Origin: Pseudomonadota bacterium
GTDB taxonomy: Bacteria; Desulfobacterota; Desulfobulbia; Desulfobulbales; Desulfocapsaceae
Length of the DNA stretch: 39,833 bases
NCBI GenBank assembly: GCA_023412495.1
Contig: JAEYNP010000090.1
Coordinates: 1 to 39,833, forward strand
Direction: 5' to 3'
Under the pieces are notes generated by a model. The model worked only from the letters and a program-made list of their open reading frames with translations. It was not told the DNA's origin and did no database searches. The position numbers were made by a program, and so were the translations under genes. Positions 17,340-26,352 of the stretch are shown here, piece by piece (position 1 is the stretch's first letter; each line of letters begins with the position of its first letter).

Positions 17340-19274
17340 ATGTCTTACAATTATGATAGCGCCTTTTTTGATCTTATCAGTACTGGCTCACTCCATTCTG
17401 CTAGGCGAGTTATTCCTTTTATCTTCAATCATATTAACAGTATTCACCGAGTTGTTGACGTAGGTTGTGGTAATGGGGCGTGGCTATCTGTATGTAAGGA
17501 CTTTGGTCGACAGGTCATTGGCATCGACGGGAATACAATTTCTCACAATAAACGTTTTGTAACAGAAGATGAGTACATCCTACATGATCTTAGAAAGCCC
17601 TTACCCCATCTTGGCAAATTTGATCTATGCATGTCTCTTGAAGTAGCTGAACACCTACCACATTCAGTGGCATCGAGATTCGTCAACGATTTATGTTCAC
17701 TTAGTGATTTAGTTCTATTCAGCGCTGCCATACCTGGCCAAACTGGAGAAGGCCATGTCAATGAACAATGGCCCAACTATTGGATCGATATTTTTGTACA
17801 GAAAGGTTATGCCCCAATAGATATCATTCGTCCGAACTTCTGGATGGATGATTCTATTGAATGGTGGTATGCTCAAAATTGTTTTTTGTTTTGCAATAAA
17901 TCTTATAATAAGTATCAAGATCTACTTTCATTACAAAACAAATTTTTAAGGTCGCCACTTCCATTTGTTCACCCTAAATGCTTTGCATATGTTTGCAGCC
18001 AAGCTTCAACACAAGCAAATTCCGCAACAGGCATCATTAGGCTGACTGCGCGCTCATACAGTAAATCACTTAAGAATTGTTTAGTCGGTTTTATTAAGCG
18101 TCTTGTTTTGGCTATGCCCTTCAAATGGCTGAGCTTACTTCTTGGCTTGTTTTTTTATAGGATATGCAAGTTAAAGATTGCTTCTTATTGCCTTCGACGG
18201 ACCTTGGTTATTGAGACAAAGAATAATTTACCTATGGTGATTTCCTTACCCAAAGCGCCTCCTACTCTCGCTCACGTAAAATCTCCCCTTATTTCTGTTA
18301 TTATACCAACCTTAAACCGGGCCGACTCATTAGGTCGCTGTCTAGAGTCACTCCAAGAACAATCATTTCCACCTGATCAGTTCGAAGTAATTGTGGTAAA
18401 CAATCGAAGTACAGATCACACTATTGATGTTTACAATCGCTACAAGTCGTGTTTTCCTCATATTAAATTGCTTCACGAGCCGATTCCTGGGCTACTGGCT
18501 GCACGTCACGCCGGGTGGCGCAATGCTGAGGCTAATATCCTAACATTTTGTGATGATGATATAGAAGCATTGCCAGATTGGTTGTCTACAATATTTGATT
18601 GCTTTATCGACGATCCAAAATTAGGATTAGTAGGTGGTAACAATTTCGCCAGCTTTGAAATAGACCCCCCTCAATGGGTTATATCACTTTGGCATGACCA
18701 AGGTCGGATACGCTGGAATACCTACCATAGTCTGCTGGAAGGCATTACTGAGCCCCAATATCCACCCTTTGACTGGTTAGTATTCGGATGCAATTTCAGC
18801 ATACGTCGCCAAGCCCTGGAAGCTGCGGGCGGTTTTGGGCCTGACGTTATGGAGAACATGATGTTCCAAGGCCAAGGTGAGACTGGAGTTTGTTTTACTC
18901 TATCAAGCCTAGGTTACAAAGCCTTGCTTCATCCAAGTGCATCGGTCATCCACCATATGCCTGCCAGTCGTCTCACCCCCGAATATATGTACAAGCGTGG
19001 CGTTTACACTGGAGTAGAATCGTCTTACCGTTTCCTGCGCACAGGTCAGGGCGGGCCTCCTTCTGGAAGGGCCCCTAGAGGAACCACAGGCAACCTGGGC
19101 CTGGATGCATTCTATGCTGGAGAAGCTCTTGGAGGTAAGCTGCATACGTTAGCTGCGCTAAAGAGTGCGGCCTTACGCGAATGGATTATGCAGCCCTCTT
19201 ACTTTGGATATGAATCACCGCCACTCGAGGCTCTAGATGCATGCAGAGAGCTTGCTGAAAGATTCGGTTGGTAA
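17340..19274 (+). CDS. Methyltransferase-GT2 glycosyltransferase fusion
   Basis: This is a 644-aa two-domain protein. Residues 1 to about 215 are a class I SAM methyltransferase (VVDVGCGNGAW at 38-48, then QVIGIDGN). A hydrophobic stretch around 255-285 (LAMPFKWLSLLLGLFFYRI) could be a membrane-associated linker. Residues from about 317 are a GT2 GT-A domain: SVIIPTLNRADSL, the metal-binding CDDDIEALPDW near 403, and a C-terminal family-2 QGQGETG region. It probably adds a sugar and methylates it or the acceptor. The first half is AT-rich and the last 200 codons are closer to the GC-rich neighbours, so the gene itself may be a mosaic. Acceptor and donor are unknown. Confidence 0.75.
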   Translation: MSYNYDSAFFDLISTGSLHSARRVIPFIFNHINSIHRVVDVGCGNGAWLSVCKDFGRQVIGIDGNTISHNKRFVTEDEYILHDLRKPLPHLGKFDLCMSLEVAEHLPHSVASRFVNDLCSLSDLVLFSAAIPGQTGEGHVNEQWPNYWIDIFVQKGYAPIDIIRPNFWMDDSIEWWYAQNCFLFCNKSYNKYQDLLSLQNKFLRSPLPFVHPKCFAYVCSQASTQANSATGIIRLTARSYSKSLKNCLVGFIKRLVLAMPFKWLSLLLGLFFYRICKLKIASYCLRRTLVIETKNNLPMVISLPKAPPTLAHVKSPLISVIIPTLNRADSLGRCLESLQEQSFPPDQFEVIVVNNRSTDHTIDVYNRYKSCFPHIKLLHEPIPGLLAARHAGWRNAEANILTFCDDDIEALPDWLSTIFDCFIDDPKLGLVGGNNFASFEIDPPQWVISLWHDQGRIRWNTYHSLLEGITEPQYPPFDWLVFGCNFSIRRQALEAAGGFGPDVMENMMFQGQGETGVCFTLSSLGYKALLHPSASVIHHMPASRLTPEYMYKRGVYTGVESSYRFLRTGQGGPPSGRAPRGTTGNLGLDAFYAGEALGGKLHTLAALKSAALREWIMQPSYFGYESPPLEALDACRELAERFGW

Positions 19275-19357
19275 GCACACAGACATTTCCTTATGATATC
19301 TATACTACTTCGATGATGTGGCTATAGCCTGTTAAGCCCCTTAACTTAGGATTTCAT
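19275..19357 (+). other. Short gap with small inverted repeat
   Basis: The gap contains GTTAAGCCCCTTAAC (about 19331-19345), a perfect 6-bp inverted repeat with a 3-bp centre, just upstream of the cupin gene. It is too short and lacks a T-run for a terminator. It could be an operator or chance. Confidence 0.15.
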
Positions 19358-19801
19358 ATGATAGATGTGATCAAATCTGGCGAGACAACGCTTGCAATCA
19401 TTATAAGGCGCGAATACTCAGCTGAGGGGATACAATTCTTCACTCCAGGCGAGTACTCACAGCAGCTCGGCTACATGAACCGCCCCAAAGGACATGCCAT
19501 ACCGCCGCATGACCATAACTCGGTCTCACGCACCATAGAATGGACACAGGAAGTGCTTTTTATACGTTCCGGCTGTGTCCGTCTTGACCTGTATGCTCCG
19601 GAGACCCGCAACTACATTGAGAGCCATGTCCTGCGGCAGGGTGATGTGGTGCTGCTGGCCCATGGTGGGCACGGGCTTGTGATGCTGGAGCAGTCCGAAA
19701 TTATCGAGGTCAAGCAGGGGCCCTACGCTGGCGAAATGGACAAGACTCGCTTTGCGCAAGTTGCGGACGCAGACGTCGTAGCGCACGACAAACAGTCCTG
19801 A
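19358..19801 (+). CDS. Small cupin-like protein, 147 aa
   Basis: This is a single-domain protein with a cupin-like pattern. IPPHDHNSVSRTIEWTQE, near residues 47-64, supplies the HxH and Glu of cupin motif 1. LRQGDVVLLAHGGHG, around 91-105, resembles motif 2. Such small cupins occur in sugar-nucleotide and glycan loci as isomerases, epimerases or binding proteins, but I cannot assign an activity. GGAT lies upstream of the ATG. GC content is back to the level of the main locus. It lies 83 bp after the AT-rich module and 41 bp before the ABC exporter. Confidence 0.6.
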   Translation: MIDVIKSGETTLAIIIRREYSAEGIQFFTPGEYSQQLGYMNRPKGHAIPPHDHNSVSRTIEWTQEVLFIRSGCVRLDLYAPETRNYIESHVLRQGDVVLLAHGGHGLVMLEQSEIIEVKQGPYAGEMDKTRFAQVADADVVAHDKQS

Positions 19802-19842
19802 CCAGACCGCACGGCCCGCCCCAGACAGGTCCAGAACAGCAC

Positions 19843-21654
19843 ATGACACTTCGCCAAATCGCACAACGCGTCTATGCGCTAGGCTCCCCTGCGCAGCGCC
19901 GTCATTTCTGGCTGCTTTTCGCCCTCAATGCCTTCATGGGTGCTTTTGAGATGGGCGTTGCCGGCGGCATTTCGCTGCTTGGCATTGCCATGGCATCTCC
20001 GGAGTCTCTTGCCGGCCTTCCGTACATGGCAACCATTCTGGCACTCCTGCCTTTTCCTGACTCCGTGCCCCAAGCGCTAAGGGCCTTGATATTGGTTCTG
20101 GGCCTTCTCTGCTGCGCAATCGCGCTCAAAAACGCGCTTTATGCCTATCTCACATGGCGACAAACCATCTTCTCACAGCACCTTTCCTGGGATTTCGGAA
20201 GAAATCTGTTCCAGCGATACATCTGCGCGCCTTACGCATGGTACTCCCAGCAGAATTCGTCAGATCTCTACCTCTATCTCAGCTGGAAGGTTTATGTTGG
20301 TGGCTTTGCATCAAGCATACAGATGCTGCTTACACAGCTCGTCATCGTGCTGGCGCTTGTTGGTGGATCTTTAGTAGTTAATGCCCCACTGACGCTGCTG
20401 CTTTTCTGTTGCACTGGTGTTATCGCCATCGTCATACACCGCTACTCACGCGAAAAGGTGCACCGTGTGGGCTCTGAAATATGCACCTACGAGGCGTATA
20501 ATACCCGCACCTGCATGCAGAGCATGCAGGGAATGCGCGAGATCGCCATCTATGAAAAGCGACAGGCCTTCCTCAACGACTATGGCAGGCATATTCCCGC
20601 ACATGTTGTCGCTACTGGCAAACAGATCCTGTATCCTTCCATGCCTCAGTGGGTCATGGAAACCGTAGGCATGCTCCTGCTGTTGGTCGTGCTTTGCCTA
20701 GCAACCTATTGGGAATTCTCTACTGTCAGGGCCACAGGCATTCTCGTCTTTCTCGCCGCCATATCATGGCGCCTGCTGCCGGCCTCTAACAAGATGCTCT
20801 CCTGCGTCATTAACCTGCGCTCGTACATGCCGGTGCTTGGCAGGCTTTTCAAGGAAACAGCCAATATCGGCCAAGCAACACCTCTTTTTGCTCGCAAGGA
20901 AATAGCCTTCGAGTCCCAGATCACCCTGCAGAAAATTCGCTTTACCTACCCGCAGGGCACCTCACCCGCGCTGGATGATGTCACCATCACTATTCCCAAA
21001 GGCAAGATGGTTGGACTTGTCGGCCTTTCCGGATCCGGCAAGAGCACCATTTCAAGCATTATCACCGGACTGCAGCAAGCCGACGAAGGTTCCATTCTTG
21101 TGGATGGCAAACCGTGGGATGCCTACACTGAGAGGCTCCGTATCGGTTATGTGCCGCAGGCACTTTACATTCTTGATACCACGCTGGCGGAGAATGTCGC
21201 CTTCAGTCGTTGGGGAGAGCCGGTAGACCCGGTGCTACTTGAGCGTTGCTGCGCAATGGCAGCCATGAATTTCATCCGCGACCTTCCTGACGGCATGGAA
21301 ACAGTGCTCGGCGAACGCGGTGTCCGCCTCTCCGGCGGGCAGATACAACGCGTGGGAATTGCCCGCGCCCTCTATGCCGAACCCGATATCCTCATCTTCG
21401 ACGAGGCGACCTCTGCTCTTGACGGTGCAACAGAGAGTGCCATCCAGAGCACTATCAACACGCTCCGTGACAATATTACGCTGGTCCTTATCGCGCATCG
21501 ATTGAGCACCGTTGCCGACTGCGATATCATCTATTGGATTGACAATGGACGCGTACGCACTTCTGGCACACCAGCCGAGGTATTGCCGCAATACGAAACA
21601 ATGATGCGACATATGGGCTTTACCGCCGAGCCCTCGCCGCAGCAAACTTGCTGA
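19843..21654 (+). CDS. Full-size ABC exporter, MsbA/PglK-type flippase
   Basis: This 603-aa half-transporter has transmembrane and ATPase domains in one chain and probably works as a homodimer to flip lipid-linked glycan across the inner membrane. Hydrophobic helices fill residues 15-310 (examples start at LLFALNAFMGAF, LILVLGLLCCAIAL and TVGMLLLLVVL). The nucleotide-binding domain has Walker A GLSGSGKST at about 394-402, signature LSGGQIQRVGIARAL from about 497 and Walker B ILIFDEATSALD near 517-528. As the only exporter in the window it could replace Wzx, as PglK does in Campylobacter N-glycosylation. A general lipid or peptide exporter cannot be excluded. Confidence 0.82.
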   Translation: MTLRQIAQRVYALGSPAQRRHFWLLFALNAFMGAFEMGVAGGISLLGIAMASPESLAGLPYMATILALLPFPDSVPQALRALILVLGLLCCAIALKNALYAYLTWRQTIFSQHLSWDFGRNLFQRYICAPYAWYSQQNSSDLYLYLSWKVYVGGFASSIQMLLTQLVIVLALVGGSLVVNAPLTLLLFCCTGVIAIVIHRYSREKVHRVGSEICTYEAYNTRTCMQSMQGMREIAIYEKRQAFLNDYGRHIPAHVVATGKQILYPSMPQWVMETVGMLLLLVVLCLATYWEFSTVRATGILVFLAAISWRLLPASNKMLSCVINLRSYMPVLGRLFKETANIGQATPLFARKEIAFESQITLQKIRFTYPQGTSPALDDVTITIPKGKMVGLVGLSGSGKSTISSIITGLQQADEGSILVDGKPWDAYTERLRIGYVPQALYILDTTLAENVAFSRWGEPVDPVLLERCCAMAAMNFIRDLPDGMETVLGERGVRLSGGQIQRVGIARALYAEPDILIFDEATSALDGATESAIQSTINTLRDNITLVLIAHRLSTVADCDIIYWIDNGRVRTSGTPAEVLPQYETMMRHMGFTAEPSPQQTC

Positions 21655-21703
21655 TGCCAGCATTTGTCGAATTTGATTCGGATCCATTGCAAGAGGAGTC
21701 CGC

Positions 21704-22822
21704 ATGACTTTCCTGCCTGTCTGTGAGCCGTTGTTAGGTGGCAATGAACTCGAATACGTCACCGATGCTGTTACAACAGGCTGGATTTCATCGTCCGGCA
21801 AATACGTCACTGCGTTTGAACAGGCATTCGCAGCCTATTGCGGTGTTCGGCACGGGATAGCCGTATGTAACGGCACCGTTGCCCTTCACCTGTCACTTGT
21901 GGCACTTGGCATTGGCCCCGGTGACGAGGTCATCATCCCCGACTTTACCATGATGGCTTCTGCGCTGGCAGTATGCTACACTGGCGCACTCCCCGTCTTT
22001 GCAGATGCAGAGCGTGGGACCTGGAATGTCTCGCCTGCTGCTGTTGCAGAAAAGATTACCCCCCGCACCAAAGCTGTCATGGCGGTCCACATCTTCGGCA
22101 ATCCATGCGACATGGATGCCCTACGCTCCCTTTGCGACGCCCGAGGCATCATTCTCATGGAAGATGCCGCAGAGGCGCACGGGGCCACCCTGCACGGCGT
22201 AAAGGCTGGCGCGCTTTCCCGCATCGGAGCCTTCAGCTTCTTCGCCAACAAGAATATCACCACAGGCGAAGGGGGAATGGTTGTCACCGATGATGACGAA
22301 CTCGCCAGCGGCTGCCGCTACTTCAAAAATCTCTGCTTTCCGCTCAATGCGCCAAGAACCTATTTGCATGAAGACATTGGGTTTAATTACCGCATGAGCA
22401 ATCTGCATGCCGCCATAGGTCTTGCACAGACGGAAAAGGCGGACGACTATAAAGCCATGAGGATGACCAACGGCAGCATCTACCGCGCGCGGCTATCCGA
22501 AATTCCCGGTGTACTCCTCCAGCAGGACCAGGCTGGCAGCGAGAATGTGCACTGGATGAACGGTCTGTGCCTGACACCTGAATATGGCCGCACTCGCGAC
22601 GTTCTTATCGACCAACTGCGCGTTCATGGCGTAGACACACGGCTCTTCTTCAACGGCATGCACCGTCAGCCAGCGCTATTGCGGTATGGCTGCGACTGCG
22701 GCGGGGAGTACCCAGTCTCCGACATGCTGGCTGACCACGGCTTCTACCTGCCTAGTGCGAGCAGCTTGCGGCCGGAAGATATCCATCGCGTGTGCGACCT
22801 TATCGCCTCTTTAAGGGCCTAG
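21704..22822 (+). CDS. DegT-family sugar aminotransferase, GDP-perosamine synthase-like
   Basis: This PLP-dependent nucleotide-sugar 4-aminotransferase is 372 aa. The PLP lysine is Lys183 in FFANKNITTGEGG, and FNYRMSNLHAAIGLAQ is the typical dimer/active-site segment. The N-terminal WISSSGKYV and the C-terminal DTRLFFNGMHRQP resemble GDP-perosamine synthases (Per/RfbE) more than PseC. Per uses GDP-4-keto-6-deoxymannose, which gmd at 3297 provides, so the predicted product is GDP-perosamine or a close 4-amino-4,6-dideoxyhexose. GAGG precedes the ATG. The next gene is a methyltransferase 15 bp downstream, possibly acting on the new amino group. Confidence 0.72.
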   Translation: MTFLPVCEPLLGGNELEYVTDAVTTGWISSSGKYVTAFEQAFAAYCGVRHGIAVCNGTVALHLSLVALGIGPGDEVIIPDFTMMASALAVCYTGALPVFADAERGTWNVSPAAVAEKITPRTKAVMAVHIFGNPCDMDALRSLCDARGIILMEDAAEAHGATLHGVKAGALSRIGAFSFFANKNITTGEGGMVVTDDDELASGCRYFKNLCFPLNAPRTYLHEDIGFNYRMSNLHAAIGLAQTEKADDYKAMRMTNGSIYRARLSEIPGVLLQQDQAGSENVHWMNGLCLTPEYGRTRDVLIDQLRVHGVDTRLFFNGMHRQPALLRYGCDCGGEYPVSDMLADHGFYLPSASSLRPEDIHRVCDLIASLRA

Positions 22823-22837
22823 ACGGAGAAGGAACCG

Positions 22838-23611
22838 ATGTCGGTATTTGGCGATTACGCCCGGTATTACAATGTACTCTATCAGGACAAGGATTACGCG
22901 GGGGAAGCTGCGTACATCCTGCAATGCCTCAGGGCGTGTGGGTGCATACCAAGCACGCTCCTTGATCTGGGCTGCGGCACTGGCCGCCATGCGCTTGAAA
23001 TGGCACGCAGGGGCATAGCTGTAACGGGCGTGGACCTCTCCGAGACCATGCTGCAAATTGGCAGGAGATGCATCTCGCAGCACGGGACAACTCATGGTGC
23101 ACCCTTGCCTGAACTGCTCCACGGTGATGCGCGCACCGTCCGGCTAGGCAGACGCTTCGATGCGGTGACAAGCCTCTTTCATGTCATGAGTTACCACAAC
23201 ACCGAGGAGGCTGCGCTCGACGCGCTGCTCACGGCTAAGGCACACCTCGGTCAAGATGGCGTCTTTCTCTTCGATTTCTGGTACGGGCCGGGAGTTATGT
23301 TGGATCCCCCAGCAGAACGAGACAGGCGCATGGAGGATGCACATACCATCGTCGAGCGTCACGCCCGCCCCGTGCATAAGGTTCATGACAACCTGGTAGA
23401 GGTGCACTACAGCATAAGACTTACCGACAAGGCGAGCAGGACGCAGACCAAGCTCGAAGAAATGCACCCCATGCGTTACTGGTTCCTGCCGGAACTCAGG
23501 CATCTTGCCAGATCTGCCGGCATGGCTGTCGTCGCCGAGGGTGCCTGGTTGCAGGAGAGCCTTCCCGCCACCGCCCCATGGAATGCCTGGATGGCCTTGA
23601 GGTGCAAATAG
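22838..23611 (+). CDS. SAM methyltransferase, sugar N-methyltransferase-like
   Basis: This 257-aa class I methyltransferase has motif I LLDLGCGTGRHALEMA near residues 42-57 and acidic motif II GVDLSETML. The N-terminal YNVLYQDKDYAGEA and overall layout recall amino-sugar N-methyltransferases of the TylM1/DesVI type. Coming immediately after a perosamine-synthase-like aminotransferase, it may methylate the 4-amino group of that sugar, which is inference from context. It is separated from the preceding gene by 15 bp and from the following glycosyltransferase by 6 bp. Confidence 0.68.
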   Translation: MSVFGDYARYYNVLYQDKDYAGEAAYILQCLRACGCIPSTLLDLGCGTGRHALEMARRGIAVTGVDLSETMLQIGRRCISQHGTTHGAPLPELLHGDARTVRLGRRFDAVTSLFHVMSYHNTEEAALDALLTAKAHLGQDGVFLFDFWYGPGVMLDPPAERDRRMEDAHTIVERHARPVHKVHDNLVEVHYSIRLTDKASRTQTKLEEMHPMRYWFLPELRHLARSAGMAVVAEGAWLQESLPATAPWNAWMALRCK

Positions 23612-23617
23612 AAGACG

Positions 23618-24826
23618 ATGCGCGTCGCTCTTGTCTGTTTCTCATATCCGGTGGGGACTTCGACAATCCTCATCAATATGCTTACAATGCTTGTCAGAAT
23701 GGGCGCGAAGATTGACGTGTTCAGCGACAGCGCGTCGCTGCAATCCCCACCTTTGCCTAGAATGGACAGGGTGCATCTTCATGATCTTGATAACTGCGGC
23801 CTTTTGAACAAAGTTAGGTTCAAGCTCATCCGAATTTTTCATCGCGCCCTGCGCCCAGGATCCTACGAGGCTGGCCTAGAGGGCTTGCGGCAAGGTTGGT
23901 TTGCCAAGGCCCTTGCCACCAGGGCTCGCATGTCGCTCAATGAGTACGAAGTTGTCTTCTATGCTTCCTACCAAAATCTCTTCGCTCTTCCCCTGCTGCC
24001 CATGCAGAAGAAAAACATTTATATCACCCTTGAGATGTTGGATGATACAGCCCCTTCAGGCCAAGACCCGTATATCAATAAGCAGCTTTGTCGCCATCTG
24101 GAGCATACCGCGCTGACACAAACCGATCATGCGATCGCGCTCAGCCCCCGCCGCAAGACCATCTTTGCCGCTACCGCGAACTTCCCACCTGAGCGGATAT
24201 CGGTACTGCCCATCGTACCCATGGGCAGGCGCCCTGAGGCTTCACGCTATTTCCGAGAAAAGTTTGACATACCAGCCACCACTAAACTCTTCGTCTATTC
24301 GGGCGGCATAGGCGACTGGGCTCAATTGCTGGAAATTGTGGACAGTGTGAGGAACTGGCCTGATGACACATGCCTTGTCATCCACACCTGGAACCCGGCT
24401 ATTCTCGATACGCCATATGCAGAGCGGCTCAAGGAAGCGGCAAAAGGGTTGCCTGTACACTTTTCCGGTGAGGAGTTGTCTCACACGCAACTAATGGAAG
24501 CCCTTGCAGGGGTAGATGCGGGCATAGCCTTTTATGCCCAGTTGGATGATAACTTCAGTGAGATCATGTTTTCATCAAATAAGATTTGCGAATACCTGCG
24601 CGCTGGGCTGCCTGTACTCACATCCAACTCACCGGACCTGTGTGAATTCATGTCAGAGCAGCGCGTGGGGATTGCTGGCCCCGTCGCAGACTTGGCTGAC
24701 AATGTGCATAGACTACTGAGTAATTACAATGATTTTAAAAGCAATATTGCACCATGTCTGCAAAGGGTCTTCGATTTTGAGCGATGCTTTCTCGACTTTG
24801 CCGCGAATAACATGCCGTCTGCATAA
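23618..24826 (+). CDS. GT-B glycosyltransferase, GT4-like
   Basis: This 402-aa protein is predicted to be a cytoplasmic retaining glycosyltransferase. The N-terminus VALVCFSYPVGTSTILINML is the usual Rossmann start of GT4 proteins. The C-terminal half has KLFVYSGGIGDWAQLLEIVD, then SSNKICEYLRAGLPVLTSN, the nucleotide-binding region where the family's E-x7-E motif normally sits. Only part of that motif is visible here, so the assignment is by overall pattern. Sugar and linkage cannot be predicted. It lies 6 bp after the methyltransferase and 8 bp before the next one. Confidence 0.65.
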   Translation: MRVALVCFSYPVGTSTILINMLTMLVRMGAKIDVFSDSASLQSPPLPRMDRVHLHDLDNCGLLNKVRFKLIRIFHRALRPGSYEAGLEGLRQGWFAKALATRARMSLNEYEVVFYASYQNLFALPLLPMQKKNIYITLEMLDDTAPSGQDPYINKQLCRHLEHTALTQTDHAIALSPRRKTIFAATANFPPERISVLPIVPMGRRPEASRYFREKFDIPATTKLFVYSGGIGDWAQLLEIVDSVRNWPDDTCLVIHTWNPAILDTPYAERLKEAAKGLPVHFSGEELSHTQLMEALAGVDAGIAFYAQLDDNFSEIMFSSNKICEYLRAGLPVLTSNSPDLCEFMSEQRVGIAGPVADLADNVHRLLSNYNDFKSNIAPCLQRVFDFERCFLDFAANNMPSA

Positions 24827-24834
24827 GGCCTAAC

Positions 24835-25560
24835 ATGCGTAACCTTGTCAATCAATCATATTGGGACGTGCACTATGCCTTGCTTGAACGCTTCATGGCT
24901 CCAGAGCATGACAGTGTTACTCGCTTTCTGAAAGAACATATCCCTAATGGAAAGGACAAGACTGCTATCGAAATTGGAACCTACCCGGGCCGCTACCTCG
25001 TATGGCTGGGCACAAAAGGATACACTCTCCACGGCATAGACATGACCCCCAAGGTGAATGAGCTGCCACAATGGCTTGCAATGCACGGTTGCAAGACTGG
25101 CACCTTTTATTGCCGGGACTTCATGAGCCACACTTTCGACATCGCATATGACGTTGTTCTTTCCATAGGTTTTATCGAGCACTTCACGGAATTTGATGCA
25201 GTCGTCAGAAGGCACTGCGAGCTTGTAAGCCCCGGCGGCATGTTATGCCTGCTCATTCCGAATTTCCGGGGGGCTATACAGCAGGCACTGCACCGGATGT
25301 TCGACAAGGAGAACCTCAAGCGCCATAATCTCGACGCCATGGACGTGAAGACACTTGAGGGTATTGTCACCGAGGCTGGCCTGCGCATTACCTACAGCGG
25401 CCATTTTGGGGGTTTCGAGTTCTGGGTCGACAGAGAGCAAAGGGGCCGCATCGCCGAATTCTGCTGCAATGTCGCCCTGCGAGCACAAAAGCTTTTCCGG
25501 TGGTTGCCGAACCACGACGCTTGGTCACCATATGCTGCTGTAGTCGCTAGGCGGGAATAA
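24835..25560 (+). CDS. Class I SAM-dependent methyltransferase
   Basis: This 241-aa protein has motif I AIEIGTYPGRYLVWLG (near residues 45-60), followed by LHGIDMTPK as motif II and VVLSIGFIEHFTEFD as motif IV. It resembles the methyltransferases of O-antigen and capsule clusters that make O-methyl sugars. The substrate is unknown. It is linked tightly to the GT4-like gene upstream and overlaps no other gene. The GT6 gene begins 5 bp after its stop. Confidence 0.75.
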   Translation: MRNLVNQSYWDVHYALLERFMAPEHDSVTRFLKEHIPNGKDKTAIEIGTYPGRYLVWLGTKGYTLHGIDMTPKVNELPQWLAMHGCKTGTFYCRDFMSHTFDIAYDVVLSIGFIEHFTEFDAVVRRHCELVSPGGMLCLLIPNFRGAIQQALHRMFDKENLKRHNLDAMDVKTLEGIVTEAGLRITYSGHFGGFEFWVDREQRGRIAEFCCNVALRAQKLFRWLPNHDAWSPYAAVVARRE

Positions 25561-25565
25561 CCGAC

Positions 25566-26285
25566 ATGCGCGTTGCCGTTCTCTACATCTGTACAGGTAA
25601 GTACACCGTCTTCTGGGATGGCTTTTTCCGCTCGAGCGAATTGTTTTTCATGCGCAGTCATGAAAAACATTACTTCGTATTTACCGATGGTCATATCGAC
25701 CACACAAATGATAGCAGGGTTCATAGAATACAGCAAAAAAAGCTGGGCTGGCCCTATGACACCCTGCACCGATTTCACATGTTTTCGTGCATTGAAAGCG
25801 AATTGCAGTCATTTGACTTCATTCTCTATATCAATGCGAACAGCTATTTTGTTACAGAATGCGGTGATGACGTCCTTCCTAAGCATAAGGATCATCTTCT
25901 TCTGACCCTGCATCCGGGATACTGGCATAGCAAATATCGGCTGCTGCGATGGAAGTTGCCTTACGAGCGCGACATCCGCTCTACAGCCTACATTCCCTAC
26001 TGGAAAGGTGGCCGCTATGTATGTGGGGGGCTCAATGGTGGCTGGCGAGATTCCTATCTCAGGCTCATCCGCGAACTTAAGGAAGCAATCGACGTCGATG
26101 GGATTAACGGGATAGTGGCGCGGTGGCATGATGAATCCCACCTCAACCGCTATGCACTTGAACATCCAGCGAAGCTTCTTCACCCCGGGTTCATGTATCC
26201 CAGTTGCTACGACCTACCATTCCCCAAGCGTATAGGCTTGTATCACAAAGAAGATTTCGGGGGACATAAATTTCTGCGCGATTAG
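25566..26285 (+). CDS. GT6 glycosyltransferase (ABO/alpha-1,3-GalT family), stand-alone
   Basis: This is a 239-aa bacterial GT6 enzyme. The family is retaining and transfers Gal or GalNAc alpha-1,3 to a Gal acceptor, usually one carrying alpha-1,2-fucose. Visible motifs are the N-terminal VLYICTGKYTVFW, Asn90-Ala91-Asn92 at the site where animal enzymes have the metal-binding DxD, CGGLNGG at 153-159 and WHDESHLNRY with candidate nucleophile Glu190. The NxN form is known from bacterial GT6 proteins and goes with metal-independent catalysis. There is no membrane anchor, unlike the mammalian Golgi enzymes. It is paralogous to the GT6 half of the fusion at 30457. Gly155, at the position equivalent to ABO residue 268, is as in GTA, but donor choice remains open. 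Confidence 0.85.
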   Translation: MRVAVLYICTGKYTVFWDGFFRSSELFFMRSHEKHYFVFTDGHIDHTNDSRVHRIQQKKLGWPYDTLHRFHMFSCIESELQSFDFILYINANSYFVTECGDDVLPKHKDHLLLTLHPGYWHSKYRLLRWKLPYERDIRSTAYIPYWKGGRYVCGGLNGGWRDSYLRLIRELKEAIDVDGINGIVARWHDESHLNRYALEHPAKLLHPGFMYPSCYDLPFPKRIGLYHKEDFGGHKFLRD

Positions 26286-26352
26286 CTGCCATAACACCTG
26301 CAACCGTAGCGAAGAAACCCAGCAAAGATCTAATAACTGAAACAAATCTTTA

